DNA of 64,000 bases from Oscillibacter sp. (GTDB taxonomy: Bacteria; Bacillota; Clostridia; Oscillospirales; Oscillospiraceae): contig JAFSRH010000048.1 in assembly GCA_017446225.1 (NCBI GenBank), positions 1 to 64,000 on the forward strand, given 5' to 3'. The translations under genes were made by a program, and so were the position numbers. Shown piece by piece: positions 53,145-62,664 of this stretch. The notes below the pieces were generated by a model, which did no database searches, had not been told where the DNA came from, and saw nothing but the letters and a program-made list of their open reading frames with translations. Within the stretch, counting starts at the first letter, position 1. Every line of letters starts with the position of its first letter.

Positions 53145-54845
53145 ATGGCTGACGAAATCAGAAACAGCGTCCCCGGGGAACCGGAGACGGGCCGGAACTT
53201 TATTCACGCGTTCATAGAGGAGGACACCGCCCCGGGCGGACGCTTCGCGGGGATGACCGTACACACCCGCTTTCCCCCGGAACCGAACGGCTATTTGCAT
53301 ATCGGACACTGCAAGGCGCTGGTCATTAACTTCAGCACGGCGGAGAAGTTCGGCGGCCTCTGTAATCTGCGCATGGACGACACCAACCCCACCAAGGAAG
53401 ACGTCGAGTACGTGGAGGCCATACAGGAGGATATCCACTGGCTGGGCTTCGACTGGGGCGACCGCTTCTTTTACGGCTCCGACTACTTCGAGGAGGATTA
53501 CCGTCAGGCGGAATTGCTCATACAAAAAGGCCTTGCGTACGTGTGCGAACTGACCCCGGAGGAGTTCAAGGAATACCGTGGGAGCGTGGGCGTACCGGCC
53601 AGAAGTCCGTGGCGGGACCGGCCCATAGAAGAAAGTCTGGACCTGTTCCGGCGTATGCGCGCCGGGGAATTTCCGGACGGGGCCATGACCTTGCGGGCGA
53701 AAATCGACCTTGCAAGCGGGAATTTCAATATGCGCGACCCGGTTTTCTACCGAATCCGCCACATCAGCCACCACCGGCAGGGCGACAAATGGTGTATTTA
53801 CCCCATGTACGACTTCGCCCACCCCATACAGGACGCCTTGGAGGGCATTACACACAGTCTCTGCTCTCTGGAGTACGAGAACCACAGGCCGCTGTATGAC
53901 TGGGTCATTGAAAACTGTGACTTGCCGTCCAAACCGCGTCAAATTGAGTTCGCGCGCTTGGGCATTGACCACACGGTGATGAGCAAGCGGAAACTGCGCG
54001 CCTTGGTGGAGGGCGGACAGGTGTCCGGCTGGGACGATCCCCGTATGCCGACTCTGTGCGGACTGCGCCGGAGAGGCTATACGCCGCGGGCCATCCGGAA
54101 CTTCTGCGAGCGCGTTGGGGTGGCGAAGGTGCCCAGCACGGTGGAATACGGCTTTCTGGAACACTGTCTCCGCGAGGACCTGAATTTGACGGCGGAGCGC
54201 GTCATGTCGGCGCTTCACCCGCTGAAGCTGATCGTCACGAACTATCCGGAGGGACAGCGCGAGAGCGTGACCGTGGAAAACAATCCGACCGACCCGGCCG
54301 CGGGTACGCGTCAGGTCACGTTTTCGCGGGAACTGTGGATTGAGGCGGACGACTTTCTGGAAAAGCCGGCGCCAAAGTACAAACGGCTCACCCCGGGCGG
54401 GCTGGAATGCCGCCTCAAGGGCGCGTATCTGGTACGGTGTACCGGGTGCGAACATGACGCGGACGGAAACGTGACGGCGGTCCTGTGCGAGTACGACCCC
54501 GACAGCAGGGGCGGAGACCCCGCGGACGGGCGTAAAGTCAAAGGCGCTACCCTTCACTGGGTGGACGCCGGAACCGCCTTGGACGCCGAAGTCCGGCTGT
54601 ACGACAACCTCTTTTCGGACGCCGCGCCGGACGATGCCGGGAAAGACTTCATGGAGTGCCTCAACCCCGATTCCCTTGAAGTCCTGACGGGCTGCAAGGT
54701 GGAATCCACGCTTAAAGACGCGGTCGCCCCCGCGAATTTCCAGTTTATGCGTCTGGGCTACTTCTGCCTCGACAACAAAGACTCCCGCCCGGGACATCTG
54801 GTCTTTAACCGGAGCGTGTCCCTGAAAGACAGCTACAAGCGATAA
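53145..54845 (+). CDS. glnS: glutamine--tRNA ligase
   Basis: This 566-residue class I synthetase charges tRNA-Gln. The HIGH motif lies in PPEPNGYLHIGHCKAL (about residues 36-51), a Gln/ATP-site loop in RMDDTNPTKEDVEYV, and the KMSKS-like loop is VMSKRKLRALV (about 278). The anticodon-binding beta-barrels fill the C-terminal 230 residues. Length is normal. Many Firmicutes lack GlnRS and use GatCAB, so its presence is notable but seen in clostridia. The ATG at 53145 follows AGGAGGG. Confidence 0.95.
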   Translation: MADEIRNSVPGEPETGRNFIHAFIEEDTAPGGRFAGMTVHTRFPPEPNGYLHIGHCKALVINFSTAEKFGGLCNLRMDDTNPTKEDVEYVEAIQEDIHWLGFDWGDRFFYGSDYFEEDYRQAELLIQKGLAYVCELTPEEFKEYRGSVGVPARSPWRDRPIEESLDLFRRMRAGEFPDGAMTLRAKIDLASGNFNMRDPVFYRIRHISHHRQGDKWCIYPMYDFAHPIQDALEGITHSLCSLEYENHRPLYDWVIENCDLPSKPRQIEFARLGIDHTVMSKRKLRALVEGGQVSGWDDPRMPTLCGLRRRGYTPRAIRNFCERVGVAKVPSTVEYGFLEHCLREDLNLTAERVMSALHPLKLIVTNYPEGQRESVTVENNPTDPAAGTRQVTFSRELWIEADDFLEKPAPKYKRLTPGGLECRLKGAYLVRCTGCEHDADGNVTAVLCEYDPDSRGGDPADGRKVKGATLHWVDAGTALDAEVRLYDNLFSDAAPDDAGKDFMECLNPDSLEVLTGCKVESTLKDAVAPANFQFMRLGYFCLDNKDSRPGHLVFNRSVSLKDSYKR

Positions 54846-54871
54846 CGACGCCCCGCGCGCAAAATTGCCTC

Positions 54872-54899
54872 TTGTAATTCTAAAAAATTGTGGTATGCT
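54872..54899 (+). promoter_or_regulatory. promoter of the thioredoxin reductase-like/trxA operon
   Basis: TTGTAA (54872-54877), 16 bp, TATGCT (54894-54899). Confidence 0.5.
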
Positions 54900-54945
54900 A
54901 TCCCTGTACTGGAAAACTGCGGAGCATACAAAGGAGGCGGCGCGA

Positions 54946-55767
54946 ATGTCATATGAGGTACTGGTGATCGGCGGCGGTCCGGCGGGACTGTCCGCGGCGG
55001 TGAACGTGCGCATGAGAGGCCGAAGCGTATTGGTAGTCTCGAACCCCTTACGGGAGAATCCGCTCTGGCGTGCCGAACGCGTGGACAATTACCTTGGCCT
55101 TCCGGGCCTGTCCGGCGCGGAACTCCTGCAAACGCTTCACCGTCACGCGGAAAACGCGGGCGTGTCCTTCCGGGAGGGGCGCGTACTCAACGCCATGTCC
55201 ATGGGTTCCGACTGGTTCGTGAGTATCGGAAGCGACATGGAAAACGCGAAGGCGGTCATTTTAGCGGCCGGCGTTGCGCGGGCCAAAAAATTCCCCGGGG
55301 AGGCCGAATTTCTGGGAAAGGGCGTCAGCTACTGCGCCACGTGTGACGGTATGCTCTATCGCGGAAAGCCGGTCGCCGTGCTGGGCTACAGCGACAGCGC
55401 CAAGGAGGAAGCCGAATTTCTCTCTTCCATCCATTGCGCGGTGACGTACTTTGACCGCCCGAAAACGTGTACGATTGAGGGCGGGGCCAAAGTCGAGCGC
55501 GTGACCTGTAACGGGGAGACGGTCCCGGTGGACTGCGTGTTCATTCTGCGTCCCGCGCTGGCCCCAACGGATGTGTTTCCCGCCATTGCTCTGGAAAGCG
55601 GCTACGTGGCCGTAGACCGGAAAATGGCCACAAATCTTCCGGGCGTGTTCGCCGCCGGAGACTGTACGGGCGGACCGTTGCAGGCGTCCAAAGCCGCCGG
55701 GGAAGGCCTCATTGCCGGACAGAGCGCCGCCGCCTACGTTGCGGAACTGGCCCGTAAAGGCTCGTGA
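54946..55767 (+). CDS. thioredoxin reductase-like flavoprotein lacking a standard NADPH site
   Basis: This 273-residue FAD protein has the dinucleotide motif VIGGGPAGLSAAV (about residues 6-18), the redox-active CATCD (about 133-137) and the late FAD motif GVFAAGDCTGGPLQASKAAGEG. In the middle domain the usual GxGxxA and HRRxxxR NADPH motifs are absent (VLGYSDSAKEEAEFL and TYFDRPKTCTIEGG stand in their place), and it is about 35 residues short. This pattern resembles ferredoxin-dependent flavin thioredoxin reductases of clostridia. The thioredoxin gene follows at once. AAAGGAGG precedes the ATG. Confidence 0.82.
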   Translation: MSYEVLVIGGGPAGLSAAVNVRMRGRSVLVVSNPLRENPLWRAERVDNYLGLPGLSGAELLQTLHRHAENAGVSFREGRVLNAMSMGSDWFVSIGSDMENAKAVILAAGVARAKKFPGEAEFLGKGVSYCATCDGMLYRGKPVAVLGYSDSAKEEAEFLSSIHCAVTYFDRPKTCTIEGGAKVERVTCNGETVPVDCVFILRPALAPTDVFPAIALESGYVAVDRKMATNLPGVFAAGDCTGGPLQASKAAGEGLIAGQSAAAYVAELARKGS

Positions 55768-55790
55768 AGTTCAGAAAGGAAGGAAGTATT

Positions 55791-56108
55791 ATGTCTTTAC
55801 AGCACCTTGAAGAAGCTACGTTTGACAGCGCCGTGAACGCGGCCCCGCTGGCTATGGTCGATTTCTGGGCCGACTGGTGCGGACCCTGTAAAATGCTCGG
55901 ACCCGTGATCGAAAGTCTGGCCACGACCTATGACGGAAAAGTGCTGGTCGGGAAAGTCAATGTCGATGACGAGCCGGAACTGGCGCAGCGGTTCGGCGTG
56001 ATGAGTATTCCGACCGTGGTCTTTCTGAAGAACGGCGAGGAGTTCGACCGGAAAATTGGCGTCATGCCCCCGGACGCGTTCACCTCCGTTCTGGACGCGA
56101 ATCTTTAA
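55791..56108 (+). CDS. trxA: thioredoxin
   Basis: This 105-residue thioredoxin has the active site WADWCGPCK (about residues 28-36), the cis-proline in SIPTV (about 72-76) and normal length. It reduces protein disulfides and probably feeds the glutathione peroxidase family protein. The ATG at 55791 follows AAGGAAGG. It lies 23 bp after the reductase gene, so the pair forms a dedicated couple. Confidence 0.95.
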   Translation: MSLQHLEEATFDSAVNAAPLAMVDFWADWCGPCKMLGPVIESLATTYDGKVLVGKVNVDDEPELAQRFGVMSIPTVVFLKNGEEFDRKIGVMPPDAFTSVLDANL

Positions 56109-56172
56109 GAAACCGCATGTCCGCGTTGCGGCGGAACGCTGATTCTAATCTCTATAGCAAGGAGCAAATACC

Positions 56173-56745
56173 ATGAAAAAAGACCTTGGCGTGATTCCGG
56201 CCGTCTATCCCATGCCGGTACTGATGATTGCCGCCTATGACGAGGCGGGCAATGTCAATGTCATGAACGCGGCGTGGGGAATGTGTTCCGACATGGACAA
56301 AATCGCGCTGTTCATTGACGAGGACCACAAGACGACAAAGAACATCCGGCAGTCAAAGGCGTTTACGGTCAGCATTGCGGACCGCGCGCACGTGGCCGAG
56401 GCGGATTTCTTTGGAATCGCCACGGGAAACAAAATGCCGGACAAATTCGCCCGTACGGGCTTTCATGCCGTGAAGAGCGCGCGCGTCAACGCGCCGGTCA
56501 TTGAGGAGTTTCCGCTGGTGATGGAGTGCGAGCTTGCCGAAGTCGTGGAAACGGAACATCTCCACGCGGTGGTGGGCAAAGTGGTCAATGTCGCCGCGGA
56601 AGAGAGCGTGCTTGACGAAAAGGGCAAGGTGGACCCCGGCAAGTTGCAGGCCCTGATTTTCGACCAGTACCGCAACGGTTACTATATCAGCGGGGAACAG
56701 GTCGCCCGGGCGTGGAACGCCGGAAAGGACCTGATGAAGAAATAA
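56173..56745 (+). CDS. flavin reductase family (FMN-binding split barrel) protein
   Basis: This 190-residue split-barrel protein (VMNAAWGMCSDMDKIALFID, FTVSIADRAHVAEADFFGIATG, HAVVGKVVNVAAEESVL) resembles clostridial flavin reductase-like/flavoredoxin proteins that bind FMN. It may pass electrons to a partner oxidase or desulfurase. GCAAGGAGC precedes the start. It lies 64 bp after trxA. Confidence 0.85.
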   Translation: MKKDLGVIPAVYPMPVLMIAAYDEAGNVNVMNAAWGMCSDMDKIALFIDEDHKTTKNIRQSKAFTVSIADRAHVAEADFFGIATGNKMPDKFARTGFHAVKSARVNAPVIEEFPLVMECELAEVVETEHLHAVVGKVVNVAAEESVLDEKGKVDPGKLQALIFDQYRNGYYISGEQVARAWNAGKDLMKK

Positions 56746-56770
56746 GTCCGGGCCGATGGGCGGACGTGAA

Positions 56771-56803
56771 AAAGGGGACTGTCCCGGCGGGGCAGTCCTT
56801 TTT
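56771..56803 (+). terminator. Rho-independent terminator of the flavin reductase gene
   Basis: AAAGGGGACTG pairs with CAGTCCTTTTT (two G-U pairs) around an 11-nt loop; the 3' arm supplies the U-run. Confidence 0.75.
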
Positions 56804-56820
56804 CGGGGAGTGAGGCACAT

Positions 56821-57414
56821 TTGCGGAAAAACAGTCGGAACACGCGCGGGCGCATTATCTCCGCGGCGTGGAAACTCTTCTACGAACAGGGATACGAGGA
56901 AACCACCGTGGAGGATATCGTCTTTGAATCGGGCACTTCCAAAGGCTCCTTCTACCACTACTTTGAAGGCAAGGACGCCCTGTTAGGGACGCTGGCCTAT
57001 GTGTTCGATGAGAAGTACGAGGAACTCATGGGCGTAATGGACCCCGCGCTCGGCGCGGTGGAAAAGTTGGTTTACCTGAATCACGAGCTGTTCGCCATGA
57101 TTGACAGCCGCATTTCCATGGACCTTGTGGCGCGTCTGCTCTCGACCCAGCTTCTGGCGCGCGGAGAGAAAAGCCTTCTGGACCGGAACCGCCTCTATTT
57201 CAAACTTCTGCGGCGGATTATCGCGGAAGGTCTGGCGGCCGGCGAACTGCGCCGTGACCGGACCGCCGGCGAAATCCTGCGCGCGTACGCCATGTGGGAA
57301 CGCGCCTTGCTGTATGACTGGTGCCTTTCCGGCGGGGAATACTCCCTTGTGGCGTACAGTGACCAGATGACGCCGCTGTTTCTGTCCGAATATCGCGGGA
57401 CGGCGGAAGCGTAA
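56821..57414 (+). CDS. TetR/AcrR-family transcription regulator
   Basis: This 197-residue regulator has an N-terminal HTH (RGRIISAAWKLFYEQGYEETTVEDIVFESGTSKGSFYHYFEGKDALL, read in part; about residues 9-55) and a helical ligand domain. The TTG at 56821 is used as start, with GAGG five bases upstream. The neighbour it controls is not obvious. It converges on the HD-GYP gene with a 14-bp gap. Confidence 0.88.
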   Translation: MRKNSRNTRGRIISAAWKLFYEQGYEETTVEDIVFESGTSKGSFYHYFEGKDALLGTLAYVFDEKYEELMGVMDPALGAVEKLVYLNHELFAMIDSRISMDLVARLLSTQLLARGEKSLLDRNRLYFKLLRRIIAEGLAAGELRRDRTAGEILRAYAMWERALLYDWCLSGGEYSLVAYSDQMTPLFLSEYRGTAEA

Positions 57415-57428
57415 AGCGTTCTGACCTG

Positions 57429-59093
57429 TCACGCGCTTTTCCCGGTTGCGCTGTGCGCGGCCGGTTCGCACATTTTGTAATCCGGATCATCGTCAATCAT
57501 GCCAACCATGATGTCCGCAATCCAGGGGTCGAACTGACTGCCCCGACAGCGGAGAATTTCCGCCCGTACGTCCGCCTGCGGCCGGATTGTGGAATAGGCC
57601 CTGTTGGACGTCAGCGCGTCGTAGGCATCGGCCACGCAGATAATCCGCGCTTCTTCGGGGATGTTCTCCCCGGACAGGCCGTCCGGGTATCCGTGCCCAT
57701 CGTAACGCTCATGGTGCCAGCGCGCCCCGGTCGCAAGCGTTGGAATTTCCTTGACGAATTTGAGGATACCGTACCCCAAGGCGGGGTGCTCTTTGATTTT
57801 CAGAAATTCCTCGTCCGTGAGTTTCCCCTTTTTGTTAATAATCGCCTCCGGAACGCCGATTTTCCCAATGTCATGCAGAAGGCCCATAATGTAAATGCTT
57901 TCCTGTTCTTCGGGCGTTTTCCCCATGCGTCTGGCAATCTCCCGGGCGTACCGCGCCACGCGGACCGAGTGCCCGCTGGTATAATGGTCCTTCGCGTCCA
58001 CCGCCTTCGCCAACGCCAACATGAATTCGTGGGTCAGACGCGCGGACTTGCGTTCCTGTTCCAGCGCCCGGTCGATATAGGTCCCCATGTCCGCCACCAT
58101 CTTCTGTAAGCTGTGGTAGAGCCGCTCGACCTCATCGCCCGTGTGAATATCAAGGTTCGGCAACGCCCGCGCCCGCTCCTCTTCGCTGACTTTAAAGTAC
58201 CGTTCCATCAGAAAGGACATGGCGTGGATCGGATGAACCACGTATTTCATAATGAGCGTGTTGAACAGATAGGCCAAGGGAATCGCCGTACACATCATCA
58301 TCAGGCCCAGCCGCAGATTCTGCCGCCACATCGACAGAATGTAACGTACGTTGAAAACCGTCCCGGACTCGGACGCCGCGAAAAGGTCCGTACAGACAAT
58401 CGCGGACAAAGACAGAATCACCGCTTCCACAAGAGAGAAGGCCGTAACGCGGATGGCCATAATCTGCCACCGCTCTTCCTCGTCCTGACCGGAACCCGCG
58501 TACAACCAGCCGCTCCCGATACTGTACTTGACCTTTGCGGGCGCGTAGCGGAAGAACAGCGTGAGAAAGGCGACCGACAGGGCCGTTTCCGGAAGCGCGC
58601 CGAGAAAGAGCCGCCAGTACGAACGGTTCCTGAAAATGTTTTCAAAATCTTCGCCCGGTATGGCGATTGTAAACGTGACCATCCAGCAGAGGGCTAAGAC
58701 GGCCGACAACAGGAGACAGCACAGGGCGCTTTTCCGGAATCCCCGGAAGAAGCCCGCGTAGGCGAACCACGCCGAGATTAGAATCAAAATCAGGTACGTG
58801 GAGACCGCGTAAAGGGAGAAATCCCCGCCAATGCGCAGAAATTCGCCAATGAACAGGATGACAAAGGACAACAGCCCGCATCCAAGCCCGCCGAGACCCG
58901 CCGCTATGATTACGAAAATGTCCGTGTAGGCAAAGGCGATCCCCTCGTATTGAAAGACAGTGGTCGTGGGTGTGCTCCGTAATAAAATCAAGGCGGCGGC
59001 GCAGAACACAGCAAGCCCAATCGCCGGAGGCAGGGGCCGCTTACGTAATCTGAGTTGACAAGTTGCAATTTCCCGCATTTGTAAATACTCCAT
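57429..59093 (-). CDS. membrane HD-GYP cyclic-di-GMP phosphodiesterase
   Basis: This protein of about 554 residues has eight or so membrane segments (to about residue 300, including a break for extracytoplasmic parts), a HAMP-like/linker helix, and an HD-GYP domain. That domain has HDIGKIGVPEAI (about 420) and HHERYDGHGYPDGLSG (about 475-490), followed by ADAYDALTSNRAYS. It should hydrolyse c-di-GMP in response to a membrane signal. Start 59093 is used; ATG 59078 has GGAG nine bases upstream and is equally likely. Confidence 0.9.
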   Translation of the reverse strand: MEYLQMREIATCQLRLRKRPLPPAIGLAVFCAAALILLRSTPTTTVFQYEGIAFAYTDIFVIIAAGLGGLGCGLLSFVILFIGEFLRIGGDFSLYAVSTYLILILISAWFAYAGFFRGFRKSALCCLLLSAVLALCWMVTFTIAIPGEDFENIFRNRSYWRLFLGALPETALSVAFLTLFFRYAPAKVKYSIGSGWLYAGSGQDEEERWQIMAIRVTAFSLVEAVILSLSAIVCTDLFAASESGTVFNVRYILSMWRQNLRLGLMMMCTAIPLAYLFNTLIMKYVVHPIHAMSFLMERYFKVSEEERARALPNLDIHTGDEVERLYHSLQKMVADMGTYIDRALEQERKSARLTHEFMLALAKAVDAKDHYTSGHSVRVARYAREIARRMGKTPEEQESIYIMGLLHDIGKIGVPEAIINKKGKLTDEEFLKIKEHPALGYGILKFVKEIPTLATGARWHHERYDGHGYPDGLSGENIPEEARIICVADAYDALTSNRAYSTIRPQADVRAEILRCRGSQFDPWIADIMVGMIDDDPDYKMCEPAAHSATGKSA

Positions 59094-59182
59094 GCTCTTT
59101 GAAAGTCGAACGGCTTCCGATTTGTTTGGAAGTATACCAGATACCGGCGCCGTTTTCAAGGGCAACAGCCGTACATAATCTC

Positions 59183-59211
59183 TTGAAACTTCCTTTTTTT
59201 TGTAGTATACT
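59183..59211 (+). promoter_or_regulatory. promoter of the yjbQ-like gene
   Basis: TTGAAA (59183-59188), 17 bp, TATACT (59206-59211). The sequence TTGTAGTATAC here shares 11 bp with the repeats at 40483 and 43492. Confidence 0.8.
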
Positions 59212-59252
59212 ATCCTGAAACCTTGCGAATCTTCGTATTAGGAGTATAGTCT

Positions 59253-59654
59253 ATGCCAGTCTTTCCATTTTCCGTCCGGACATCCTCCCACACGCAAATG
59301 CTCGACATCACCGCGCAGGTACGGAAAGCCATCGCGGACAGCGGCGTACAGAATGGACTTTGCGTGGTATTTGTGCCGCACACGACCGCCGCTGTCACCG
59401 TCAACGAGAACGCGGACCCTGATGTGCAAACCGATTTCATGAAGGAAATCAATAAAATGGTTCCGTGGCAGGACGGCTATCTGCATTCGGAGGGAAATTC
59501 CGCCGCGCACCTGAAGGCGTCCATGATGGGCTTCTCCGAGACGCTCATTGTGGAGCGGGGCCAGCCGCTTTTGGGGACGTGGCAGGGCGTCTATTTTCTG
59601 GAATACGACGGGCCGCGGAACCGCAAAGTATACGTGAAAGTGGCGGAGTGCTGA
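59253..59654 (+). CDS. YjbQ family (secondary thiamine-phosphate synthase-like) protein
   Basis: This 133-residue single-domain protein has the conserved HTTAAVTVNENADPDVQTDF, YLHSEGNSAAHLKASMMG and LLGTWQGVYFLEYDGPR. Members show weak thiamine-phosphate synthase activity in vitro, but their real role is unclear. TTAGGAG precedes the start. It may be co-transcribed with the hybrid kinase gene 67 bp later. Confidence 0.93.
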   Translation: MPVFPFSVRTSSHTQMLDITAQVRKAIADSGVQNGLCVVFVPHTTAAVTVNENADPDVQTDFMKEINKMVPWQDGYLHSEGNSAAHLKASMMGFSETLIVERGQPLLGTWQGVYFLEYDGPRNRKVYVKVAEC

Positions 59655-59721
59655 ACGCGGTCCGTTGACAAAAGCGGAAATTCCGGAATCACAGAGGCGT
59701 TTTACTTCGAGGTGTAATGAC

Positions 59722-62568
59722 ATGAAAAATCGCAAAATCAGCGTGACAACGCAGGCTGTGATCATCATTTCCGCGCTGCTGCTGGTGGCTAACATTATTT
59801 TCGGCTACGTACTGCTCAGCCGCTCCAAGGCGTTGATGAAAACGCTGATCAATGACCGTATGCTGGACATCGTCAACACCTCCGCCCATATGCTGGACGG
59901 CGATGCGCTGGCGCGCCTGACCATTGAAAGTCAGGGAACCCCCGCCTATCAGACCGTCTATGACACGCTCCGGCTCTTTCAGGAAAATATCAACCTTGAA
60001 TTCATTTACACGATCCGCGACATGGGGGACGGCACGTTTATTTTCCTTGTCGATCCCCACCCGACAACCCCCGCCGAGTTCGGACAACTGGTGAAAGTCA
60101 CGGAGGGCCTGAAAACCGCCGCGCGCGGTACCCCCGCCGTGGACCACGAACCTTATCAGGACGCGTGGGGAAAGTTTTACAGCGCCTATTGTCCCGTCTT
60201 CGACTCCGCCGGCCATGTCGCCGGGATTGTGGCCGTGGACTTCCGCGCCGACTGGTACGAAACGCAGCTTTCCAATTACGCCTATACCGTACTGCTGTTC
60301 AGCGCGCTTTCCCTGTGTATGGGCGGCTTGGTCGTGTTTGTCATCACCGGGCGTATGCGGAAACAGTTCCGGGACCTGAACGGCGAACTGAACGGGCTGA
60401 CCTGTGACGTGGACGAACTGATGAAAGAAATCGCCCTTGGACCCCGGAACGTTGACCTGTTCCCCGCGGAACCCATCGGAGAGGAACCCCCGGAAGAGGA
60501 AATGCTGGAACTTGGAAAGCGGCTCCGCTCCATGCGAAAACACCTCAAACAGTACCTTGATAACACGTACGCGCAGGCCAACGGTATGATCGGCGCGCTC
60601 TCCTCCGATTACCGCGGCATTTACTATGTCAACTTGGACAATGATGAGGGAATCTGTTACCGGGAACATTCCCGCATTGACCGTGGCCTCCGGGAAGGGG
60701 AACGTTTTTCCTTTCGCGCGGTTTTCACGGAGTACGCGAACCGCTACGTGGCGGAGAATTACCGGGACGCCTTTCTTCGTACCATTGACCCGGAAACCAT
60801 CCGGCGGGAACTCGACCGCGAACCGATCCTGACGCTTCGTTATCTGGTCCTCATGGACGGCTACGAATCCTATGAAATGCTTCGTATCGCGGGAGTACGC
60901 CAGCCGGATCGCCGTCTCCGCGCGGTGGGCGTGGGCTTCGCGGACGTGGACCGGGAAACGCGGGAAGACCTCTCCCGGCAACAGGCGCTCAGTGACGCGC
61001 TCAATCTCGCTAAGGACGCCAGTAAGGCGAAAACCGCCTTTTTAAGCAGTATGAGCCACGAAATTCGCACGCCGATGAACGCTATCATAGGACTGGACAA
61101 TATCGCGCTCCATGACCCGAACCTTCCCGACAGCACAAGAACGTATCTCGAAAAAATCGGGATTTCCGCCCAGCACCTTTTGGGACTCATTAACGATATC
61201 TTGGATATGTCCCGGATTGAGTCCGGACAAATGCTCGTGAAAAGCGAGAAGTTTTCCTTCCCGAAACTCCTTGACCAGATGAACGCCATGATAGACAGCC
61301 AGTGCCGTGAGAAGGGCCTTTCGTACGACTGCCACGTGATCGGACAGCTCAGCGATTACTACATTGGCGATGACGTGAAACTCCGGCAGGTCATTATCAA
61401 CATTCTGGGCAACGCGGTCAAGTTTACGCCCAAAGGCGGCTCCGTTACGCTGACCGTGGAACGCACGGCGCACTTTGACGGGAAATCCACGTTACGCTTT
61501 ACGGTCAAAGATACGGGAATCGGCATGGAAAAGTCGTTCCTCCCGAAACTCTACGATACGTTCAGTCAGGAAGATTCCTCCTCCACCAATACCAACAAGT
61601 ACGGCAGTACGGGAATCGGGCTGGCCATAGCAAAGAATATCTTGGAAATGATGAACGGCCGTATTGAAGTGGACAGCGAAAAGGGCGTGGGCACAACGTT
61701 CACCGTATCCGTCACACTGCCAGACGCCCAGCCTTACGCCTCTGAGACGGACGGGAACGACTTCCAGCTCCACGGCCTGAACGTACTGCTCATTGACGAT
61801 GACCCGATCGCGCGCGAACACTCCAAACTGATTTTAGATAAGGTGGGCGTTGTCTCGGACCTTGCGGCCTCCGGCGCGGAAGCGGTGGAAATGGTGCGCC
61901 TCCGCCACGCCCGTTGGGAGCCGTACGACCTGATTCTGGTCGACTGGAAAATGCCGGACATGGACGGCCTGAAGACTACAAAAGAAATCCGGACGATTTT
62001 AAACGGGGAATCCGCCATTATTATTTTGACCGCGTATAACTGGGATACCATACTGGAAGAGGCCGTACAGGTCGGCGTAAACAGCTTCCTCGCAAAACCT
62101 CTTTCCGCGGCCACCATGCTGGACGAGTTCCGGCGGGCGGTGGAAAAAAGAGATCGGGAAGCCGCCCGGATCAAAAAGGCCGACCTGAAGGGCCGGAGAG
62201 TGCTTCTGGCGGAAGATATGCTCATTAACGCGGAAATCCTGATCGAAATTCTCGAAATGAAGGAAATACAGGCGGACCACGCGGAAAACGGGAAAATTGC
62301 CGTGGAACTCTTCGCCTCCCGCCCGGAAGGGTGGTACGATGCCATTCTGATGGACATGAGGATGCCGGAAATGGACGGGCTGACCGCCTCCATGAAAATC
62401 CGGGCCATGGACCGCGCGGACGCGAAATCCATTCCCATTATCGCCGTGACCGCCAACGCCTTTGACGAGGACGTACAGCGGAGCTTACAGGCCGGTCTCA
62501 ACGCCCACCTCAGCAAGCCCGTAGTCCCGGAGCTTCTTTTCTCAACGCTCGAAAGTTTGCTGGCATAG
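59722..62568 (+). CDS. hybrid sensor histidine kinase with two receiver domains
   Basis: This 948-residue membrane kinase has an N-terminal helix, an extracellular Cache/PAS-like sensor (about residues 35-180), a second helix (about 185-205), a PAS-like region, and HisKA with FLSSMSHEIRTPMNAIIG (phospho-His about 450). HATPase_c follows with IINILGNAVKFTPKGG, DTGIGM and GLAIAK. Receiver 1 has LLIDDDP and VDWKMPDMDG; receiver 2 has LLAEDML and MDMRMPEMDGL. No output domain or partner regulator is adjacent. The ATG at 59722 follows GAGGTG. Confidence 0.92.
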   Translation: MKNRKISVTTQAVIIISALLLVANIIFGYVLLSRSKALMKTLINDRMLDIVNTSAHMLDGDALARLTIESQGTPAYQTVYDTLRLFQENINLEFIYTIRDMGDGTFIFLVDPHPTTPAEFGQLVKVTEGLKTAARGTPAVDHEPYQDAWGKFYSAYCPVFDSAGHVAGIVAVDFRADWYETQLSNYAYTVLLFSALSLCMGGLVVFVITGRMRKQFRDLNGELNGLTCDVDELMKEIALGPRNVDLFPAEPIGEEPPEEEMLELGKRLRSMRKHLKQYLDNTYAQANGMIGALSSDYRGIYYVNLDNDEGICYREHSRIDRGLREGERFSFRAVFTEYANRYVAENYRDAFLRTIDPETIRRELDREPILTLRYLVLMDGYESYEMLRIAGVRQPDRRLRAVGVGFADVDRETREDLSRQQALSDALNLAKDASKAKTAFLSSMSHEIRTPMNAIIGLDNIALHDPNLPDSTRTYLEKIGISAQHLLGLINDILDMSRIESGQMLVKSEKFSFPKLLDQMNAMIDSQCREKGLSYDCHVIGQLSDYYIGDDVKLRQVIINILGNAVKFTPKGGSVTLTVERTAHFDGKSTLRFTVKDTGIGMEKSFLPKLYDTFSQEDSSSTNTNKYGSTGIGLAIAKNILEMMNGRIEVDSEKGVGTTFTVSVTLPDAQPYASETDGNDFQLHGLNVLLIDDDPIAREHSKLILDKVGVVSDLAASGAEAVEMVRLRHARWEPYDLILVDWKMPDMDGLKTTKEIRTILNGESAIIILTAYNWDTILEEAVQVGVNSFLAKPLSAATMLDEFRRAVEKRDREAARIKKADLKGRRVLLAEDMLINAEILIEILEMKEIQADHAENGKIAVELFASRPEGWYDAILMDMRMPEMDGLTASMKIRAMDRADAKSIPIIAVTANAFDEDVQRSLQAGLNAHLSKPVVPELLFSTLESLLA

Positions 62569-62574
62569 CCGGAA

Positions 62575-62609
62575 CAGGGGGCTGTGTCAAAATGTTGATG
62601 CAGCCCCTG
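62575..62609. terminator. hairpin after the hybrid kinase gene
   Basis: CAGGGGCTG pairs with CAGCCCCTG around a 17-nt loop. A related imperfect inverted copy of GGGGCTGTGTCAAAA lies at 62642-62656, next to the end of the convergent symporter gene. Confidence 0.55.
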
Positions 62610-62664
62610 ACTGGAATATAATGAAAAATTAAAAAATACGACTTTTGAGACAACCCCTTCTTCA

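Noticed and set aside
53082..55088. 668-codon open frame on the minus strand opposite glnS
   Set aside because: It is antisense to a clear GlnRS; it lacks a ribosome-binding site and family motifs. Long antisense frames are expected at this GC content.
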